A DNA stretch of 17,039 nt from Leptospiraceae bacterium (GCA_016788945.1 JAEUSA010000164.1:1-17039); one strand, 5' to 3'; counted from the first letter of the stretch, positions 1-7,462 are shown. Made by a program: numbers and translations. Notes: generated from the letters alone by a model not told the origin.

Positions 1-422
1 TTCGTCGAATTCTCATTACCACCGGCCTTGATCGTACCACCGTCAGACATCAGGTGGGTAACGAGTACCACGATGCCCGCAATCACCGCAATGACCAGCG
101 GAATGATAATCAAAGGCTTGGCAAATCGTTCGAGATAGTCACTGATTTGCACCGTCGGCTGCATCAGCTCGTGCAATGGTGTCTCGGTCTCTGTAAGCTG
201 CGAACCCTTATAGAGCTTTTTTACCTGTTCGGGGTCGACATCGAGGTAAACCGCGTAACTCGAGAGAAAGCCGAGCGCGTATGTCTCGCCGGGAAAGACC
301 ATATAGTTGTCGTCTTCGATGGCCTGCAGGTGACGCGCCGTGATCTTCGTATCATCGGCGGCTTGCCTGAGCGTAATTCTCTTGTCTTCGCGTGCTTTTT
401 TCAGCAGGGCGCCTGCGGTCAT
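1..422 (-). CDS. RodZ-like helix-turn-helix membrane protein (C-terminus cut by window edge)
   Basis: The visible part is 140 residues reading leftward from an ATG at 422. Residues about 5-70 form an HTH_25/RodZ-type domain: a helix-turn-helix resembling ALLKKAREDKRITLRQAA, then the typical FPGETYALGFLSSYAVYLDVDPEQV segment. A transmembrane helix follows at about 103-124 (PLIIIPLVIAVIAGIVVLV), and a periplasmic part begins before the edge. In the RodZ family the cytoplasmic HTH contacts MreB and the protein helps organise elongation-phase wall synthesis; that role here is inferred. The start lies 2 bp after the stop of the lolA-like gene. A GGAG ribosome-binding site sits inside the end of that gene, so the two are probably translated from one mRNA. 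The family assignment is good, but the C-terminal domain that would distinguish true RodZ from other HTH_25 proteins is not in the window. Confidence 0.85.
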   Translation of the reverse strand, partial: MTAGALLKKAREDKRITLRQAADDTKITARHLQAIEDDNYMVFPGETYALGFLSSYAVYLDVDPEQVKKLYKGSQLTETETPLHELMQPTVQISDYLERFAKPLIIIPLVIAVIAGIVVLVTHLMSDGGTIKAGGNENST

Positions 423-424
423 GG

Positions 425-1105
425 TCACTCCGTGGTAAGGGGATTATCGACAATTTTGACGTTGTCGGGCTCTTTGAATTGGAATAATTTCGGGTCAACT
501 TGTGGATTCAGCTTAATGTTCGAGAAAGTCAGTTCGACATTTCTGCCGCTCGGTGACGACGCCCGCATTTTCTGGATCAGGTATGTTTGTGGGTCAACGA
601 ACAGAGTGATTTTATCGTAACCGCCGGTGATTTCTTTTTCTTTAAGATCGAGTATGAAATATTTGCCGCCTTCGACTTCACGCGGCTGCTCGGGCTTATC
701 GAAGCGGTAGTGATAACGGCGAAAGAGATTCGACAGGCCTTCGGCGCTGCCCGCGCTGTAGAGTGATTTGCCGTCTTTATCTTTCGTTTTGAGCGGTTGT
801 TTGCCGACCGCCTTCAGCCGTGATACATAGACAAACAGAGTATGGCCGTTGCTGACGATCATGTCTCCGCTTGGTTGTGTGAACGTGAAGTTGAGTTTGC
901 CGCCTTCACCGTATGTCGCAACGCCGGAACTCACGCGCGTCTTATTCATATCTTTGATGCTCAGCGAAAAATCGGCCTGGTAGGCCTTGAGCGATTTGAA
1001 TTTCGACTGCATCGCGCGGGCGACATCAGACGGATGAACGAACGAATCTGCCGCATACGCGGCGGCGGCCAGCAGGGTTACGGCAACAAGCGATTTGCGG
1101 ATCAT
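425..1105 (-). CDS. lolA: LolA-like periplasmic lipoprotein carrier
   Basis: This is a 226-residue protein with an N-terminal Sec signal peptide (MIRKSLVAVTLLAAAAYA, probable cleavage before ADS). The mature part looks like the LolA fold: an early helix with MQSKFKSLKAYQADFSLSI, alternating beta strands such as GKLNFTFTQPSGDMIVSNGHTLFVYV, and a late strand region LTFSNIKLNPQVDPKLFQFKEP. LolA carries lipoproteins released by LolCDE across the periplasm to the outer membrane. I chose the ATG at 1105 because it starts directly with a signal peptide. The frame stays open upstream to a TTG at 1153, but that would put 16 uncharged or odd residues before the signal. There is no clear Shine-Dalgarno before 1105. 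The gene is the first of a minus-strand pair with the RodZ-like gene. LolA-family sequences diverge strongly, so the assignment rests on fold-like pattern and signal peptide rather than a diagnostic motif. Confidence 0.8.
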   Translation of the reverse strand: MIRKSLVAVTLLAAAAYAADSFVHPSDVARAMQSKFKSLKAYQADFSLSIKDMNKTRVSSGVATYGEGGKLNFTFTQPSGDMIVSNGHTLFVYVSRLKAVGKQPLKTKDKDGKSLYSAGSAEGLSNLFRRYHYRFDKPEQPREVEGGKYFILDLKEKEITGGYDKITLFVDPQTYLIQKMRASSPSGRNVELTFSNIKLNPQVDPKLFQFKEPDNVKIVDNPLTTE

Positions 1106-1115
1106 ATAAGGTACA

Positions 1116-1136
1116 AAAGCAGAAAAAGTCTGCTTT
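1116..1136. repeat. Perfect inverted repeat between lolA-like and ctpA genes
   Basis: AAAGCAGA (1116-1123), a 5-nt spacer (AAAAG), then TCTGCTTT (1129-1136) form a perfect 8-bp inverted repeat. It lies 10 bp before the lolA-like ATG and at the left edge of a possible ctpA promoter. It could be an operator for both divergent genes or a hairpin in the lolA 5' leader. The short T-run after it on the minus strand is too weak to call it a terminator. Confidence 0.5.
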
Positions 1137-1163
1137 GAGAAACATGCTGTCAAACAATATCAA
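1135..1163 (+). promoter_or_regulatory. Possible sigma-70-type promoter for ctpA
   Basis: TTGAGA (1135-1140) and TATCAA (1158-1163) are separated by 17 bp, which is the right spacing for a sigma-70 promoter, though the hexamers are imperfect. Transcription would begin near 1170. That favours a ctpA start at 1198 or 1219 over the more upstream in-frame codons. This is a pattern match only. Confidence 0.25.
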
Positions 1164-1197
1164 TACAAAAATGATTGACCGACAATCGGACGAACCG

Positions 1198-2607
1198 ATG
1201 CCACCCAAGACGCACACCATGAATAAAATTACCTCACCGGCGACCGGTTCGCGCAGAAAAAAACTCATCGGTCTCGCCGCCTGCATCGTCATCTTCATCG
1301 CCGCGACTGCCGGCCAGATGGATGCGAACTCCAAAAAAGAAATCTCCGAAGAGGGCCTGACCGAATTGTTCAACGCTGCTCTCTTTCACGTACGCAATGA
1401 CTACGTCGACGAAGTGTCTCGGCAGCAGTTGCTGTTCGGTGCCATACGCGGTATGCTGGGGGCACTCGATGATGCGCATACGCGTTTCATGACGCAAGAA
1501 GAAACGAATGAGTTGCAGACCGAAATGCGCGGTAACTTCGGTGGCCTCGGCATTGAAATTTCCCAGCGCGATAATGTGCTCACGGTTGTTTCTCCGATCG
1601 AAGATACTCCCGCGATGCGTGCGGGTATCAAGCCGGGTGACAAAATCATTGAAATCGATAAGAAATCTACCCGCGATCTTTCACTTTCCGATGCAGTGAA
1701 GCAACTGCGCGGCAAACCGGGAACCTCGGTCAATATCAGCGTGGTGCGCGAGGGCGAAGAAGAGATTCTTTACTTCGACTTGGTTCGCGAAGTGATCAAG
1801 ATTCAGGTAGTTACCTCACAGTTTCTCGAAAAAGAGAGACTGGGTTATGTGCGCCTAAAGCAGTTCAACCAGACGGCGACTGAAGACCTCGCTCGTGCGC
1901 TCGCTGATTTCAAGAAGAAAAAGGCGAAGGGTATCATTCTGGATCTGCGCTGGAATCCCGGTGGATTACTTGACGCGGCGCACCGCATCAGCAATTTTTT
2001 CATCAAGTCCGGTGTGATTGTTTCGACGCGCGGGCGCAAAAAAGAACTCGATAAGGTTTTTAACGCAGACCCTGCGTCAGCAATTGCCGCTGACATACCG
2101 CTTGTCGTGCTCGCGAACGAAGGCTCGGCATCTGCAAGTGAGATTGTGACCGGTGCAATCAAAGATCATAAGCGGGGAAAATTCATCGGGGTGAAAACCT
2201 TTGGTAAGGGGTCGGTGCAGAATGTCATCAGCATGATGTATGGTACCTCGATGGCGCTGACGATCCAGAAGTACTATACCCCCTCGGGAGTTTCTATCCA
2301 CAAAAAAGGTATCGAGCCCGATATCAACGTGCCGGCGCTCGATTTCAACAAAGACGACCGGCGCCACTATAAAGAAATCCGCGAGAAAAAAATTCTCCAA
2401 GAATTTGTGAAAGAGAACAAGACCTACAATGCCGAGACCGTGAAGAAGTTTCAGAAGCTGGTCAGTTCAAAAGGCCTGACGTTGTCTGATTTTGCCGCAA
2501 AGCGCGCTTTGAAAGACGAGCTGACGAAAAAAGAAACACGGCCCGTGATTGACCTCGAATTTGACGTTCAGTTGCAGCGCGCCATCGCTGAACTGGGCAA
2601 GACGTGA
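1198..2607 (+). CDS. ctpA: S41-family C-terminal processing peptidase (CtpA/Prc-like)
   Basis: This encodes about 469 residues. A hydrophobic N-terminal helix (KKLIGLAACIVIFIAATAG) serves as an anchor or uncleaved signal. A PDZ domain follows at about 112-195, with the carboxylate-binding region at GNFGGLGIEIS. Then comes the S41 catalytic core. The nucleophile Ser is in EGSASASE (codon 2131-2133, residue 312) and the general-base Lys is in TFGKGSVQ (codon 2206-2208, residue 337). They are 25 residues apart, as in Tsp/CtpA. The family cleaves near the C-termini of periplasmic proteins, for example wall hydrolases and lipoproteins. ATG 1198 was chosen for the GGA shortly upstream; ATG 1219 is nearly as good, and in-frame codons back to 1135 are unlikely. 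About 80 residues follow the catalytic core (lysine-rich, helical). The gene is divergent from lolA, which fits an envelope-maintenance role. Confidence 0.93.
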   Translation: MPPKTHTMNKITSPATGSRRKKLIGLAACIVIFIAATAGQMDANSKKEISEEGLTELFNAALFHVRNDYVDEVSRQQLLFGAIRGMLGALDDAHTRFMTQEETNELQTEMRGNFGGLGIEISQRDNVLTVVSPIEDTPAMRAGIKPGDKIIEIDKKSTRDLSLSDAVKQLRGKPGTSVNISVVREGEEEILYFDLVREVIKIQVVTSQFLEKERLGYVRLKQFNQTATEDLARALADFKKKKAKGIILDLRWNPGGLLDAAHRISNFFIKSGVIVSTRGRKKELDKVFNADPASAIAADIPLVVLANEGSASASEIVTGAIKDHKRGKFIGVKTFGKGSVQNVISMMYGTSMALTIQKYYTPSGVSIHKKGIEPDINVPALDFNKDDRRHYKEIREKKILQEFVKENKTYNAETVKKFQKLVSSKGLTLSDFAAKRALKDELTKKETRPVIDLEFDVQLQRAIAELGKT

Positions 2608-2682
2608 AAAAATGCGTTTTTTGATTGACGATAAAGAAAGCCTTAAGGATGCGTTTAATATCAATTAACCGGAGCGAATATC

Positions 2683-3018
2683 ATGGAAATCAGCCAGAGA
2701 GAGAAGGATAATATCACCATTCTTGACATACAGGGAGAAATCGACCTGTACAATGCGCCGGAAATTAAAGACATCATCCAGAAGCTGATCGAAGCACAGA
2801 AATACAATGTGATCATCAACCTCGAAAAGGTGTCGTATATCGATTCATCCGGCATCGGCGCACTGATTTCGAGCCTGTCAAACCTGAAGAAATATCAGGG
2901 TGGATTAAAAATCATCAACGTTTATGCTTCGGTGAAAAAGGTATTCGAACTGACGAAGCTGACCAGCTTTTTTGAAATATACGAGTCCGAAGGCGAAGCG
3001 CTCGCCAAGTTTAAGTAA
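2683..3018 (+). CDS. STAS-domain anti-sigma-factor antagonist (SpoIIAA/RsbV-like)
   Basis: This 111-residue protein is a single STAS domain, the usual length for stand-alone antagonists. Landmarks are the first strand and turn (ITILDIQGEIDLYNAPEIK) and the phosphorylation loop YIDSSGIGALISS. Ser55 aligns with Ser58 of Bacillus SpoIIAA, the residue phosphorylated by the partner anti-sigma kinase. The C-terminal helix follows (VKKVFELTKLTSFFEIYES). Unphosphorylated antagonists bind a HATPase_c switch kinase and release its target. No kinase or sigma factor is encoded nearby, so the partner acts in trans. The start is well supported by GGAG 8 nt before the ATG. The gene precedes a LysM lipoprotein by 18 bp and they probably share a transcript ending at the terminator after 4389. 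Confidence 0.93.
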   Translation: MEISQREKDNITILDIQGEIDLYNAPEIKDIIQKLIEAQKYNVIINLEKVSYIDSSGIGALISSLSNLKKYQGGLKIINVYASVKKVFELTKLTSFFEIYESEGEALAKFK

Positions 3019-3036
3019 TCCGCCATCGAGGTTAAA

Positions 3037-4389
3037 ATGCTGAAATCAATAAGCCGAAACTTTTCACTCAAAGCCATACTTGCTATTCTTGCCGTTGTCG
3101 CCGTTAGTTGCGGTGACCCGATTCCGATGGAAGAGATGGGTATCGCGAAGGTTGCGATTGCGCGCGCCGAAACGGTAAAAGCTCCTAAATATTCGCCTGA
3201 AAAATTTGAAGCGGCAAAAAAAGCTCTGCTCGATACTCACGGCCTCGTTGAAAACGGCAAGATGAGCGACGCAAAAGAAAAGGCGATCGAAGCGAAGAAA
3301 CTCGCCGATACGGCCTATGATGAGTCGGCGCCTAAACTCGCGCAAGATACACGCGGTGAAGCTGAGGCGGCAATCCGTTCGGCAGAAGAAGCCAACGCAG
3401 AACAGTTTGCGACTGACGATCTGTCAGCGGCAAAAGCGAGCCTCGTTCAGGGCGACAAGTACTACGAAGCAAAAGATTACCTGAGCTCATACCATCTGTT
3501 CGAAGAATCACGCGAAAAAGCCAAAGGTGCGCTGACAAAATCAGAAGCACAGGTTGAAGTAATGAAACGTGAACTCGCAGAGGTCGATGAGACGATTGCT
3601 GCGGCCGAGCGCTCAGGCGCTGCGCAGAATGCTCCCGATTCACTGAAAAAGGCCAAAACCGATGCGGGTAACGCACGCGGTGATCTGGAAAACAAAAAGC
3701 TCAAATCAGCATATACCAATCTGCAGGCTGCGAAAGCTTCTTCGAAAGAAGCGCTTTCTGTAGCGCAAAAAGAATCTGCACGCCAGAAACTGGCTCAAGC
3801 AGAATCGGATGTTGCTGCTGCAGAAGCCAAACTCAACGATCTTAAAGCACGCGCAAGCGATCCGGCGACGGCCAAAGCACTCGCCGCGTCTGAAGAGGCG
3901 CAACAATCGATGAAAACAGCGGACGATAATATGACCGCTGCTAAAGAGGCGCTAAAAGCTGCGCGCGAAGCGAATAATAATCAGGCATATGGCGAAGTTG
4001 CCACACAATCAGATGAAGCAATTCGCCTCTCAAAAATACTGACTGACTCGCTACCAGAAACAGAAGTATTGCTCGCGCAGGCTAAAGATCGCGCGGGTGT
4101 CGAAACGGGTAAGAAGCCTGAAGGCGATAAGACCGCTGCAAAAGAAGGTGACGACGAAGAAGCCAATAAAGCTGGTTGGAAAACCTACAAGGTACGTTAT
4201 ATCCCCGAAAACCGTGATTGTTTGTGGAAAATCGCTGGTTACAAAAAGATCTACAATAATCCAAGACTGTGGCCAAAAATCTACCGCGCCAACAAAGGTA
4301 AGATCAAGAATCCTGACCTGATTTATCCAGGCCAAGTCTTCAAAATCCCGCCGAAAAAAGCAAAGGAGAAAAAGAGCACAGAAGAATAA
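3037..4389 (+). CDS. Coiled-coil lipoprotein with C-terminal LysM domain
   Basis: This 450-residue lipoprotein has a type II signal peptide and the lipobox VAVSC (Cys25), a relaxed form typical of spirochaetes. Residues about 35-345 are Ala/Lys/Glu-rich helices with repeated hydrophobic spacing (for example AKEKAIEAKKLADTAYDES, SYHLFEESREKAKGALTKSE), suggesting a long coiled-coil or TPR-like rod related to DUF4398 lipoproteins. A charged, flexible linker (about 350-380) leads to a LysM domain at about 384-438. That domain begins YKVRYIPENRDCLWKIAG and ends NPDLIYPGQVFKIP. LysM binds the N-acetylglucosamine glycan of peptidoglycan, so the protein may tether a membrane to the wall; which membrane is not evident. 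GAGG lies just before the ATG. It follows the STAS gene in an apparent operon. A precise function is unknown. Confidence 0.88.
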   Translation: MLKSISRNFSLKAILAILAVVAVSCGDPIPMEEMGIAKVAIARAETVKAPKYSPEKFEAAKKALLDTHGLVENGKMSDAKEKAIEAKKLADTAYDESAPKLAQDTRGEAEAAIRSAEEANAEQFATDDLSAAKASLVQGDKYYEAKDYLSSYHLFEESREKAKGALTKSEAQVEVMKRELAEVDETIAAAERSGAAQNAPDSLKKAKTDAGNARGDLENKKLKSAYTNLQAAKASSKEALSVAQKESARQKLAQAESDVAAAEAKLNDLKARASDPATAKALAASEEAQQSMKTADDNMTAAKEALKAAREANNNQAYGEVATQSDEAIRLSKILTDSLPETEVLLAQAKDRAGVETGKKPEGDKTAAKEGDDEEANKAGWKTYKVRYIPENRDCLWKIAGYKKIYNNPRLWPKIYRANKGKIKNPDLIYPGQVFKIPPKKAKEKKSTEE

Positions 4390-4393
4390 CCGG

Positions 4394-4421
4394 CGTGCGG
4401 CTTCTGACCGCATGGCTTTTT
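4394..4421 (+). terminator. Intrinsic terminator after STAS-LysM operon
   Basis: CGTGCGG (4394-4400) pairs with CCGCATG (4408-4414) through one G-U, with a 7-nt loop. GC and five T residues (4417-4421) follow. It sits 5 bp after the LysM lipoprotein stop, where an end to the transcript is expected before rho. Confidence 0.7.
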
Positions 4422-4433
4422 GCTGAATAATCA

Positions 4434-4457
4434 GGCGGATCTGCCCTGAGATCCGCC
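4434..4457. repeat. Strong hairpin upstream of rho
   Basis: GGCGGATCT (4434-4442) and AGATCCGCC (4449-4457) are perfect 9-bp arms around a 6-nt loop. No T-run follows on either strand, so it is not a classical intrinsic terminator. It lies about 90 bp before the rho start and may be a leader structure, depending on where rho transcription begins. Confidence 0.65.
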
Positions 4458-4492
4458 ATAGCTCCCTGAAAAAAACCTGTTTTCATATTATT

Positions 4493-4507
4493 TCTGCCGC
4501 AGGCAGA
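4493..4507. repeat. Second hairpin in the rho leader
   Basis: TCTGCC (4493-4498) and GGCAGA (4502-4507) form a 6-bp stem with a 3-nt loop, 37 bp before the rho ATG. Its right arm, extended to GGCAGATC (4502-4509), is also perfectly complementary to GATCTGCC at 4438-4445 within the upstream hairpin. The two structures could therefore be mutually exclusive. Confidence 0.5.
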
Positions 4508-4544
4508 TCAGCATAACAAATTTCACAACTGTAAAGAGGAAAAT

Positions 4545-6008
4545 ATGGCACGTAAGAAATCCCCAGAGGATGAAGCCGAATCGACGACGGAAAGTAGCGA
4601 AAAAGTAAAACTCAGGCTGCGCACAAAGAAAGATGACGAACCCGCGGCGACAGCAACTGCCGTCGCTCCCGCAGAGCCTGTTTCTGCGCCGGCCGAGAAC
4701 CAAGAACCACAACGCCGACCCGCACCAGGCCCCGTGCCGATGAATGGCGGCAAAAAAATGGAAATCAGCGAGTTCAAGAACAAGTCAATGAACGAACTCG
4801 TCGAGATGGCGTTGTCTCTCGGAGTGGAAAATCCTGCAGACCTGAAGAAACCCGCGCTGATTTTTTCGATACTGCAAAAGCAGTCGGATAATTCGGGACA
4901 GGTCTATGCCGAGGGTGTACTCGAGGTAATGCCTGACGGATACGGCTTTCTGCGTTCCGCAAGCTACAATTATCTCGCAGGCCCCGATGACATCTACGTT
5001 TCGCCCGCGCAGATACGCATGTTTGCGCTGAGAAAGGGCGATACGGTCTACGGCCAGATTCGTATGCCCCGCGATAACGAACGATTCTTTGCGATCATGA
5101 AGGTCGATACGATCAACGGCGTACCGGCCGGCGAGGCGATGCGCCGCGTGCATTTCGACAACTTGACGCCGCTTTATCCCGAACAACATATCAAACTCGA
5201 AACCACGGCCGAAAAACTTTCGATGCGCGTAGTCGATCTTGTCTCGCCGATCGGTAAAGGTCAGCGCGGTTTGATCGTTGCCCCGCCGAGAACGGGTAAG
5301 ACGATGCTCATGCAAGATATCGCCAATGCGATCACGACCAACCATCCCGAGGTGACGCTGATGGTGCTGCTGATTGACGAACGCCCTGAAGAGGTCACCG
5401 ATATGGCGCGCAGCGTGCGCGGTGAAGTTATTGCCTCGACCTTTGATGAACCGGCAAACCGGCACGTACAGGTCGCCGAAATGGTGATTGAAAAGGCGAA
5501 GCGCCTCGTTGAACACAAGCGCGACGTCGTCATTCTGCTCGATTCTATCACACGTCTCGCGCGTGCTTATAATCAGGTGATTCCCTCTTCGGGCAAGGTA
5601 CTTTCCGGTGGTGTGGATTCCAATGCCTTACATAAGCCCAAACGCTTTTTCGGAGCGGCACGTAATATCGAAGAGGGCGGGTCGCTGACGATCATCGCCA
5701 CGGCGCTGATCGATACGGGTAGCAAGATGGACGAAGTCATTTTCGAAGAGTTCAAGGGTACCGGCAATATGGAGCTGCACCTCGACCGCAAGCTGGTCGA
5801 AAAGCGCACTTTCCCGGCGATCGATATGAATCGCTCGGGTACGCGCCGCGAAGAATTGTTGCTTGATAAAGAAGATGTTAACCGCATCTGGATTTTGCGC
5901 AAAATTTTTGCGCCGCTGTCGACGGTCGAAAGCATGGAGCTGCTGCTGGAAAAAATGCGGGGAACAAAGAACAATAAAGCGTTCCTCGACAGCATGAAAA
6001 CCGGCTAA
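4545..6008 (+). CDS. rho: Transcription termination factor Rho
   Basis: This is a 487-residue hexameric RNA helicase that ends transcription of untranslated RNA. In order: an extra hydrophilic, Ala/Pro-rich N-terminal tail (about 1-70); the Rho_N helix bundle (about 72-115, [26 protein letters not shown]); an OB-fold RNA-binding domain (about 120-195, containing [15 protein letters not shown] and [19 protein letters not shown]); and the RecA-type ATPase. Walker A is APPRTGKT (246-253), Walker B is [16 protein letters not shown], the Q-loop region is [11 protein letters not shown], and the R-loop is [22 protein letters not shown]. All key ATPase and RNA-translocation motifs look intact. E. coli Rho is 419 residues, and the excess lies in the N-terminal tail. 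AGAGG precedes the ATG at good spacing. The leader contains two hairpins with alternative pairing; rho is autoregulated through its leader in several bacteria, and a similar arrangement is possible here. A small lipoprotein gene follows 15 bp later. Confidence 0.98.
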   Translation: MARKKSPEDEAESTTESSEKVKLRLRTKKDDEPAATATAVAPAEPVSAPAENQEPQRRPAPGPVPMNGGKKMEISEFKNKSMNELVEMALSLGVENPADLKKPALIFSILQKQSDNSGQVYAEGVLEVMPDGYGFLRSASYNYLAGPDDIYVSPAQIRMFALRKGDTVYGQIRMPRDNERFFAIMKVDTINGVPAGEAMRRVHFDNLTPLYPEQHIKLETTAEKLSMRVVDLVSPIGKGQRGLIVAPPRTGKTMLMQDIANAITTNHPEVTLMVLLIDERPEEVTDMARSVRGEVIASTFDEPANRHVQVAEMVIEKAKRLVEHKRDVVILLDSITRLARAYNQVIPSSGKVLSGGVDSNALHKPKRFFGAARNIEEGGSLTIIATALIDTGSKMDEVIFEEFKGTGNMELHLDRKLVEKRTFPAIDMNRSGTRREELLLDKEDVNRIWILRKIFAPLSTVESMELLLEKMRGTKNNKAFLDSMKTG

Positions 6009-6023
6009 GCAGGGTCGGGTGCT

Positions 6024-6512
6024 ATGGTTGCGGCACAGACGGCTGCGTTTCTTTTGATCGTGCAGCGTAGGGTCTTGACCACGCTGTCACTCATGGGCTT
6101 GTTCTGTGCTGTCGCCTGCAAACCATCTTTCGACTCGGTGCTCAAAGACGTGGAGCGCAACTATACGGCGACGGGGTTTCTCGACCCCGACACATTCCAG
6201 ATTGCCTGTCCCGTCGATGACGGTGCCGACCGGCTTGCGACCTGCCGACAGAAGCTGACCGAAGCACTGGTTGCTTATAAAGAGCGTTATGACCGGGAGG
6301 CATATTCCCGGCGCATGCACCAGGATTTTCTGCCTTTTATCACGCACTCTAACGTGACCGCCGAGGCGCGTGCCGCTTGGGCGCAATTTTACTCAACATT
6401 GGCCGCCGATAAGGCAAGGCTGGTGATAGAAAAGCGCAGTGGCGAGCGGCTTGACGGGGTTTTCCGTTTGCGCCTGAAAGACCTCATCTACCGGGTGCAG
6501 AACGTGTCTTAA
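6024..6512 (+). CDS. Small putative lipoprotein, function unknown
   Basis: I do not recognise a family. The 162-residue product has a hydrophobic N-terminus ending in CAVAC, a plausible relaxed spirochaetal lipobox with Cys32 as the lipidated residue. Mature sequence is a predicted helical protein (FDSVLKDVERNYTATGFLDPDTFQ, LTEALVAYKERYDREAYSRRMHQDFLPF). Two further cysteines (in IACPVDD and LATCRQK) could form a disulfide. The ATG at 6024 lies 15 bp after rho. A GTG at 6060 would give a cleaner signal peptide (V/MQRRVLTTLSLMGLFCAVAC) but has no ribosome-binding site. Position suggests co-transcription with rho, with no evident functional link. Confidence covers the gene being real, not its role. 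Confidence 0.72.
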   Translation: MVAAQTAAFLLIVQRRVLTTLSLMGLFCAVACKPSFDSVLKDVERNYTATGFLDPDTFQIACPVDDGADRLATCRQKLTEALVAYKERYDREAYSRRMHQDFLPFITHSNVTAEARAAWAQFYSTLAADKARLVIEKRSGERLDGVFRLRLKDLIYRVQNVS

Positions 6513-6566
6513 CGGGGGTTAATCCCTCGTGCTTAAACTCTGCTCAATAAATGCCGATATTCATAT

Positions 6567-7355
6567 GTGAGCCGTAAAGGCACAAGGAAAGCGTCTGCCG
6601 ACAGCCATAATCTCGTCACGATTCTTTTCGTGTTGGGGGTTCTCGGCTGGGGTTTTTTCGCGATCGACCGACTGACCGATTCTGAAGGCGGCCGCCGGCG
6701 GGAGCGCGTACAGGGCAGGGCAGCGGGCCAGGAGGCCGGCTGGAAAAAAAGCGCGCGTGACTGGCTCACCAAAAAACTCGGCAGCGGCAAAAGTGAACCG
6801 TCGAGCGACGCCGAACCGACCAGTGTACATAATATTCCACAGGGGGAGATCCCCCTTTTACCCGAACCGGGCGGGCTCAGGCGTGACCGCAACGAAGACG
6901 AAGAAACGGCAGAGGCGGCTCAGGACGAAACCCGACTGACTCCCGAGTTCTTTTTTTACCGCCTCAACGATAAGGGCCTTCCCGAACTCACGCGCGTCAA
7001 ACGCCAATCGGGCGGCGGCAACCTCAAGGCCATGCTGTCGCAGGTCATTAAGGGGCCGACGAGCTCAGAAACCGATAAAGATTTCATCGATTCATTCATC
7101 CGCAAACCGCGCATCTTGAGTGTAGGGCAATCGGGCAAGTGTACGCTCGTAGATTTCGACGCCAATTTCGGTGCGGGGGTCAGCTATCAGACGCTGCGCT
7201 TTCAGATCGAGCAAATATACCGCAATGTACAGCATTGGCAGGGCAGCAAATGCCTTGAGCTCAGGGTGCGTGGTAAATATAACCCTCACCTTGGCAGCGA
7301 TGGCCTATTTGTACCAAAACGCATCGACGAGCGCTGGTTGCGCGAAAACTCCTAA
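6567..7355 (+). CDS. GerMN-domain membrane-anchored protein
   Basis: This 262-residue protein has an N-terminal transmembrane anchor at about 15-33 (NLVTILFVLGVLGWGFFAI). A low-complexity charged linker rich in Arg, Gly and Glu runs to about 125, and a GerMN domain fills about 127-240. Recognisable GerMN features are the FFFYRLNDKG first strand, LSQVIKGPTSSETDKDF (the 'LL.GP' helix end), the CTLVDFDANFGAG strand, and the helix TLRFQIEQIYRNVQHW followed by LELRVRGKY. GerMN domains occur in spore-germination protein GerM and in many non-spore-forming bacteria as exported domains of unclear ligand. Since spirochaetes do not sporulate, an envelope role is more likely. The start is GTG 6567: the ATG overlapping it is out of frame and stops at once, and no ribosome-binding site is apparent. 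It lies 54 bp after the putative lipoprotein gene. Confidence 0.8.
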   Translation: MSRKGTRKASADSHNLVTILFVLGVLGWGFFAIDRLTDSEGGRRRERVQGRAAGQEAGWKKSARDWLTKKLGSGKSEPSSDAEPTSVHNIPQGEIPLLPEPGGLRRDRNEDEETAEAAQDETRLTPEFFFYRLNDKGLPELTRVKRQSGGGNLKAMLSQVIKGPTSSETDKDFIDSFIRKPRILSVGQSGKCTLVDFDANFGAGVSYQTLRFQIEQIYRNVQHWQGSKCLELRVRGKYNPHLGSDGLFVPKRIDERWLRENS

Positions 7356-7412
7356 AAACCCTGAGGTTCCTCACCAAGCAAAAAAAAGCCGAGAGGGCAG
7401 TCTTTTATTATA

Positions 7413-7439
7413 TTAGCACTGTAAGCGTTAGAGTGCTAT
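7413..7439 (+). promoter_or_regulatory. CIRCE operator (HrcA binding site) upstream of clpB
   Basis: TTAGCACTG (7413-7421), 9 nt, then GAGTGCTAT (7431-7439) match the CIRCE consensus TTAGCACTC-N9-GAGTGCTAA at 16 of 18 arm positions. CIRCE is the operator of the heat-shock repressor HrcA. It lies 23 bp before the clpB ATG, between a possible -10 element (TATATT, 7409-7414) and the ribosome-binding site. Bound HrcA would therefore block initiation. Confidence 0.95.
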
Positions 7440-7462
7440 CACTCAACGGATTGTGAGGATCA

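Noticed and set aside
54..620. Plus-strand open frame of 188 codons at the left end.
   Set aside because: It is antisense to the RodZ-like and LolA-like genes, both of which have clear domain features; composition fits a shadow frame.
2625..2659. TTGACG and TTTAAT as a promoter for the STAS operon.
   Set aside because: The two hexamers are 23 bp apart, too far for a sigma-70 promoter.
2612..2668. An 18-codon open frame (MRFLIDDKESLKDAFNIN) between ctpA and the STAS gene.
   Set aside because: It starts with an ATG right after the protease stop but has no ribosome-binding site and no recognisable features; this length is expected by chance.
4785..5516. Minus-strand open frame of 243 codons inside rho.
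   Set aside because: It lies entirely opposite the conserved Rho coding sequence and shows no family features.
7356..7385. Terminator after the GerMN gene (TGAG-GTTC-CTCA).
   Set aside because: Only four base pairs and followed by an A-run rather than T residues.
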